Part shown: in pieces, positions 59,601 through 64,000 of the stretch | How the letters are laid out: every line of letters begins with the position of its first letter | How positions within the stretch are numbered: position 1 is the stretch's first letter | DNA from: Hofstenia miamia | Taxonomy: Eukaryota > Xenacoelomorpha > Acoela | Direction of reading: 5' to 3' | DNA: 64,000 bases | Assembly (NCBI GenBank): GCA_004352715.1 | Contig: SCFE01000071.1 | Span: 240,185-304,184 of the forward strand | The notes under the pieces: generated by a model | What the model saw: the letters and a program-made list of their open reading frames with translations, nothing else | What the model was told of the DNA's origin: nothing | The model's database searches: none | Translations under genes and position numbers: made by a program

Positions 59601-62600
59601 GCAAACTTATTGATGCTTCCGATAACATAAGTTTTCAAAAATTATTAGGCCTGCTAATTTATAATACTTTTTAAAAAATTGTAAAGAAAGCTCATTTTTG
59701 AAACATCAACCAGAAATTAGCAAATCGCCGAAAAGCGAACAAATTTATTAATGAAAGGGCAATATCATGTGATTGGTAGATAATCAAGCTACATAGCCAA
59801 AGGATCCGCTAGGGATATCCGCTAGATGCATAAATGATATTTCCAATTAAAATCGCAAAATACAAATTTTAAGTGTAATTTCTTCCAAACATTATATCAG
59901 AAACACCGAAAAATAAATATAGATATGACTATATACGTGCTACTAACAAGCTTAAAATTATACTGCCTATGCAATGAAATGATCCGCTAGCATTTCTGCT
60001 CAATATTGACTGCAAAACAATGATTTTACGTGTATTAAGATAGGATGCAAGACATTGAAGTCGCAAGATTGCGCATCTACTAATTTCTTAATATGCCACA
60101 CTAAATTTTGTGATTAATTCGATATTAAATTTGTTTTACATTTCAGTTGGTAAGATCACTAAAATATCTTCTGTATCCTCACCCAATGAAGTGTTTTTAG
60201 TTCCTTTGTGGTGAGAAAGGAGGTTGTATTCCATTTAAACTAACATGTAATGGAGTCAACGACTGCGGCACTGCAGAAGGCGAGTACTTTAGTGACGAGA
60301 TTGGCTGTCACAGTAACTGCAAATTTGGTTTTTTTTGTGAGTCAACAAAAGAATGCGTACCTACGGATCTCCTATGCGATGGAAAGCTCCAATGCGATTA
60401 TCATTATAATGATGAAACTAATTGTAAGCAATTTAAATCATGTTATTTCAAAGAGTTCTAAATTCATCCAAAGGCAATTCACTAAATCCATTCCAAATAG
60501 ATTTGAAACAATCGCATTTTTGCAAAAATATAAAATGCTTTTGAATAGGAAATATTACCCATAAATACAGGAGAGTTGAAAATTCAGGGGGTAAAATTTA
60601 TGAATGTTTGAAGAACTATTTTTCGAAAGCCGCCTGTATCACAAAACGAATTCATTTCTTGGAGTTTGGTCAGAGAATGTGCAAGAGATGTAAGTCTAAT
60701 ATCTCAAAATCGACTCTATGTGTACATTCTTAAAACAGACTCGTTACTAAGGATTATGTTTGGTAGGGATGCTTTTCTTTACTAAGCGAAAGCAAGATTT
60801 ATGGGCACAATTGATGAGAAATTGAAAAAAAGTTTTTGAAACGTATTTTTATCATATCCCCTTAGATAGAATCCTGAAATAGAAATCCTATCTACCAAGT
60901 CTTTAGCCTGTTACACAGCTTTGTACTTTTTTATATATCAAAGTGATTTTAGTCTTAGATCCATCCCTTGATATTCAGCTCCCGGTGGAGATATGATTAA
61001 ATTCTTCTCTATTTGTTCTTTATCTGGATGCCACCGTTCTGTATAGAATGGACGTAGTCGCTCAACTACATTGTTGAAGAGCAATGCAAATCTCTATTTT
61101 GTCAATGATTGTTTCGTTGCGTTTAGATGTGGCTAAATGAGAATATCCCATATTCATGAATCACTCCTTTTTTAATTTGTGGTCAGCTTATGATATTCTT
61201 TGACATTAGATTGTTAAATATAGTATCAAAGCAATATTCTTGGAATTCCGTCTTTGCAATTCCAGTATCACGAAATTCCAAACACAAGAATTTGTGAAAT
61301 TTATTAGGGAACAGCTAAACTTCGCAAACAATGTTTTTTAACCGAATTTGGTGTTCAGCTTGTAGTAATACTTTTGCTGTATTGAAAAAGGCCTATCTGT
61401 AAGGTTCGGGTATTTTCATGCATAAAGAATAACTGCAAGAAAGGATCATCCAAAAGGTATTGATGTTCAAGTCGGGTCGATTTAACTCGAGTTTTATTGA
61501 TTTGACATTGAATAGCTCAGTGTACGTTTGCTTAATTAAAAATAATAATATAATTTTTTAATTGAAAAACATTTTACAAAATTTTTTTCTGAGTTATTGG
61601 GTTTAGCCAAGGGATCGTTAATAACATTGAAATGTTAGAATTTATTGATATTGCACTTGTAGCCTCTACCCTTTAATTGGATTGTTTTCAATCTCTTAAC
61701 ACAGTTTCATTTTCTAGACTTTCATAAAAGTAGCAAAGGTCTTAAATTTGAATTGATAAACAAATTTCGCAGTTTATTCAAGTGATATTTGACAACACTT
61801 CCTTTCCTTAATTTAATAACATCAGCATTAATAACATAATGCTATATCTATACACAATAATGGTTAGTTACACATTTTTTCAAATTATAAATGTAACTGC
61901 TAGAATATATTTTTTCGTACTTGGAAAACAGATTTATTATTTAATAGTTTGAATGACGCTTTAAAACAGCAAGGATTTATTTTGCTGGAAGTTCACTGGT
62001 AGAAATGCATATATAACATGTGCCACTGGCGAAATTATTAAGCTCGCCTCGCCATGGCTTGTTTTGATCTTCAATATTTTTCAATGAATATTTTGTAGGA
62101 TCGGATTAATAACGTCCAAATTATGTGAACCAGGGACATTAAGACAAAAATTCCTAATATTGTGTATGGTATGGCAGTAGGCTGCAAAAAAATAATTGAA
62201 ACATCATTATTAGAATTAAGTTACAGAAAAAATACCTTTACCGAAATATAGAAATGTATTTAGCAATACGCTAATGTCAAATACAAAAGGTCTAAATTCT
62301 AAGGCGGCAAGTTTTTACAAATTTGTAAACTTTTTTTCTTGAATTTTGTAGTAGAAAGACTTTTTGTATTACAGAGTCCTTTTGAAAAACAGTTTATAAG
62401 ACGCCGAAGTACACTCGGAGTTTCACAGTAATCAAAGAATAAATATTCACTTATTAAAGACAATGAAATCTGCCCTTGCGTGAACTAGGATGTAATTTTT
62501 GCTTGAAAATGGAAAGGCAGAACAATATTTTAGCTATGTTTCAACTATGCTAGAATTATGTCTAAGTTCAGCTCAGCTCGTAGCGGCCCAGCTCGTTAAC

Positions 62601-63254
62601 AAGTCTGGCCATTGGCATTCCAGATTATCTGGATCGAGATCAGTGCAATAAATGATCCAGCGGAATTTTGCAACACAACATACACAAAGAAGTACATGTA
62701 TATCCCTATTCGATTGCGATTACAGGAATTGCATATATCATCATTCAAATACTGCATTAACAAAGGAGAATTCAACAACTATGACTATACATGACAAGTT
62801 ACAAACTATTTAGGCCCAATAAAATTTTCGTTATGGCCTGATCTGTTTTATTTCCTTTGTCTTTTGGCACTTCTCATTGCCTTGATTTTCATCCTTGTTA
62901 TAATTGCTTTGATGTTCTTTAAGAAAAAAAGGAAATCGTACAAAAACAACAACGGCACCAACAAAATATATCCTGTTACTCGCAAGCATCGCAATACAGT
63001 GTTGGAAGCTGACAAGCCAGGTAGACAAATTTTTCTGATTTTACTTGTAACATATTTGATAAAATGAAATCATTCGGTAAATCAAACAATGCATTTCGTT
63101 CTTGTATTTTGTCATCACCATTTTAGATAAACAAGATCTTAAAGACGATTCCGCCAACAATATCCAGCATAAAATATCTTCAAATTACAAAGAATTGCAT
63201 CATACAAAGACATCTCATAAGCCGAAAGTAACTAATCCAGTCTGGCATTGGTGA
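54555..63254 (+). CDS. LDL-receptor class A repeat type I membrane protein, 3' part of receptor gene
   Basis: Exons: 54555-54599 (tentative, 41-base intron after it), 54641-54762, 56057-56170, 57241-57504, 58435-58677, 59186-59425, 60201-60423, 62814-63020, 63127-63254 (TGA). Every join is in phase: 54599-54641 phase 1, then phase 0 up to 60201, then phase 1. About ten LDL-A modules result, two of them short of cysteines (exons at 54641 and 59186). Typical cores are CNGKIDC, CNGINDCGDYSDEIGC, CNGFNDCNDFSDEHNC and CDGKLQC. Most introns fall between Cys1 and Cys2 of a module. The last module's sixth Cys is split by the intron (AATT|GTAAGC to TTTAG|GC). The sequence goes straight into KFSLWPDLFYFLCLLALLIA, a single membrane helix, then FFKKKRKSYKNNN and a ~75-residue basic tail ending PVWHW. 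Calcium-binding ligand-type modules are expected outside the cell. The preceding discoidin-like exons end in the phase this block needs, so both are probably one gene. Confidence 0.8.
56623..57031. repeat. (TA)n tract with 361-N gap
   Basis: Gap 56653-57013 between TA runs inside an LDL-A gene intron; an exon could be hidden here, though the phases around it already match. Confidence 0.85.
57041..57160. repeat. Possible Tc1-type end
   Basis: CAATGGCCAAAAGTATA and, 60 bases on, TTTGGGAACATTTCCCG resemble the GGCCAAAA and GTTTGGGAACA end motifs of the element at 20574, next to a TA gap. Only one end is visible. Confidence 0.25.
57840..58160. repeat. G/C-run flanked block, probable hAT-like remnant
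   Basis: CTAAGGAGGGGCCAGGGGC at the left and GGGCCTGCAGCCCCCCCC at the right stand out in an A+T-rich intron. The arrangement resembles the 4613-5020 element. Ends and target duplication not resolved. Confidence 0.35.
60960..61345 (-). pseudogene. Unidentified minus-strand protein pseudogene
   Basis: The reverse strand gives protein-like segments broken by stops and shifts: AKVLLQAEHQIRLKNIVCEV, stop, LFPNKFHKFLCLEFRDTGIA, KTEFQEYCFDTIFNNLM, stop, KKGVIHEYGIF, then in other frames HLATSKRNETIIDKIEI and FNNVVERLRPFYTERWHPDK, ending GAEYQGMDLRLKSL and TGA. Composition is clearly coding in origin, and the lack of splice sites suggests a processed copy or transposon ORF. I do not recognise the family. 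It lies in the intron before the receptor's membrane-helix exon. Confidence 0.5.
62030..62607. mobile_element. hAT-like MITE (578 bp), same family as 724-1075
   Basis: The right end inverted is CAGACTTGTTAACGAGC, matching the left end of the 724-1075 element. The left end (CGAAATTATTAAGCTCGCC) is degraded. Flanking octamers GCCACTGG (62022-62029) and GCCATTGG (62608-62615) match at 7 of 8 positions. Confidence 0.6.
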
Positions 63255-63283
63255 AAATATAAATAGTTTAATATGCATGTTCG

Positions 63284-63289
63284 AATAAA
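63284..63289 (+). promoter_or_regulatory. Polyadenylation signal of the LDL-A receptor gene
   Basis: AATAAA thirty bases after the receptor stop codon. Confidence 0.65.
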
Positions 63290-63344
63290 TCTATGATTCT
63301 CTTCATATGCTTAAGTAAATATGAATAATGATTTAATAACTTCC

Positions 63345-63346
<2 letters not shown>

Positions 63347-63378
<32 letters not shown>

Positions 63379-63496
63379 NNNNNNNNNNNNNNNNNNNNNN
63401 NNNNNNNNNNNNNNNNNNNNNNNNNNNNNNNNNNNNNNNNNNNNNNNNNNNNNNNNNNNNNNNNNNNNNNNNNNNNNNNNNNNNNNNNNNNNNNNN

Positions 63497-63527
<31 letters not shown>
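63347..63527. repeat. (TA)n tract with 118-N gap
   Basis: Gap 63379-63496 inside a TA microsatellite. Confidence 0.9.
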
Positions 63528-64000
63528 TTCATTAAATTGCATTATTTCATTGAACTGTTTACATGTAATGCAATGTTAATAAAGAGAATCAGGAAAACCT
63601 GGGAAGGCATATATGGATTTTCTTAGTTTTAGGCAACGCTACAAAATGATGTACAGTATGAGGCTATAACTATCAAATTGGAGTACAACTTAGAGGATTT
63701 TTCAATTTTGTCTCCTTGCAGGTAAAAATAGAGGGTACCCAGCCCAGTTATGACGGCAAGCGCATAAAAACATGAAAAGGTATATAGTTTTAGAAGTAGA
63801 GGCAACTGTTTAGAACCCGTCGTTTTCAAAAATTAAAAAAAGGTATTTCTCCACTCTAACGCTCTGGAAGTAAATGATAAAATGTCCATTCCCAACAAAG
63901 CTAACAATATAAACTTTAAAAATACATTTTCGGGGTATAAAGCGAAAATCAGAAACAACTCTGTTTGAATAAATTTTGGCTTCCTACATCTGTAGTTGTT
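63528..64000. other. Intergenic end of window
   Basis: No gene or repeat recognised. Confidence 0.4.

Noticed and set aside
62612-62794. Possible further LDL-A exon before the membrane-helix exon
   Set aside because: The frame has only two cysteines out of LDL-A order, and the join 60423 to 62814 already completes the last module's Cys in phase.
1-64000. CRISPR arrays, bacterial operons, rRNA or snRNA genes
   Set aside because: No regular spaced repeats, no ribosome-binding-site-led gene strings and no recognisable structural RNA sequence were seen; the repeats present are transposons, microsatellites and assembly copies.

Overview
The window is A+T-rich metazoan DNA. It has spliced genes with GT-AG introns, an intronless rhodopsin-like receptor, LDL-receptor class A exons, a C3orf20/FAM194-type gene, many (TA)n microsatellites and dense small DNA transposons. 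These point to an invertebrate animal, perhaps a cnidarian or tunicate; the sequence alone does not fix the lineage. It is a draft assembly. Several 21-N gaps, and one or two single-N sites, are flanked by near-identical direct copies, which look like unmerged contig overlaps. Larger N runs sit mostly in (TA)n tracts.

Layout. 0-11 kb: no host gene, but hAT-like MITEs, a foldback element and a broken R2-like non-LTR retrotransposon fragment. 11.5-12.4 kb (+): single-exon class A GPCR. 15.5-19.3 kb (+): spliced ankyrin-repeat multi-pass membrane protein. 20.6-21.7 kb: decayed Tc1-like transposon with intact ends. 23.25-31.0 kb (-): four-exon gene whose reading frame joins exactly into about 934 residues with a FAM194 domain, best matched to C3orf20. 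31-36 kb: hAT elements, including a nested pair. 36.8-63.25 kb (+): many exons that can be chained by intron phase into a large type I membrane protein with discoidin/fucolectin-like beta-sandwich exons, about ten LDL-A modules, one membrane helix and a short tail. A single-exon M3 metallopeptidase gene lies antisense at 48.3-50.2 kb inside its largest presumed intron.

Most notable: the discoidin-like plus LDL-A receptor and its nested antisense gene; the intronless M3 peptidase, which keeps the zinc site but lacks two conserved substrate-side residues; a nested hAT-in-hAT insertion; and a mariner deletion derivative with perfect 31-bp ends that appears to interrupt a small minus-strand coding region. 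Splice joins were made by eye and need transcript support.
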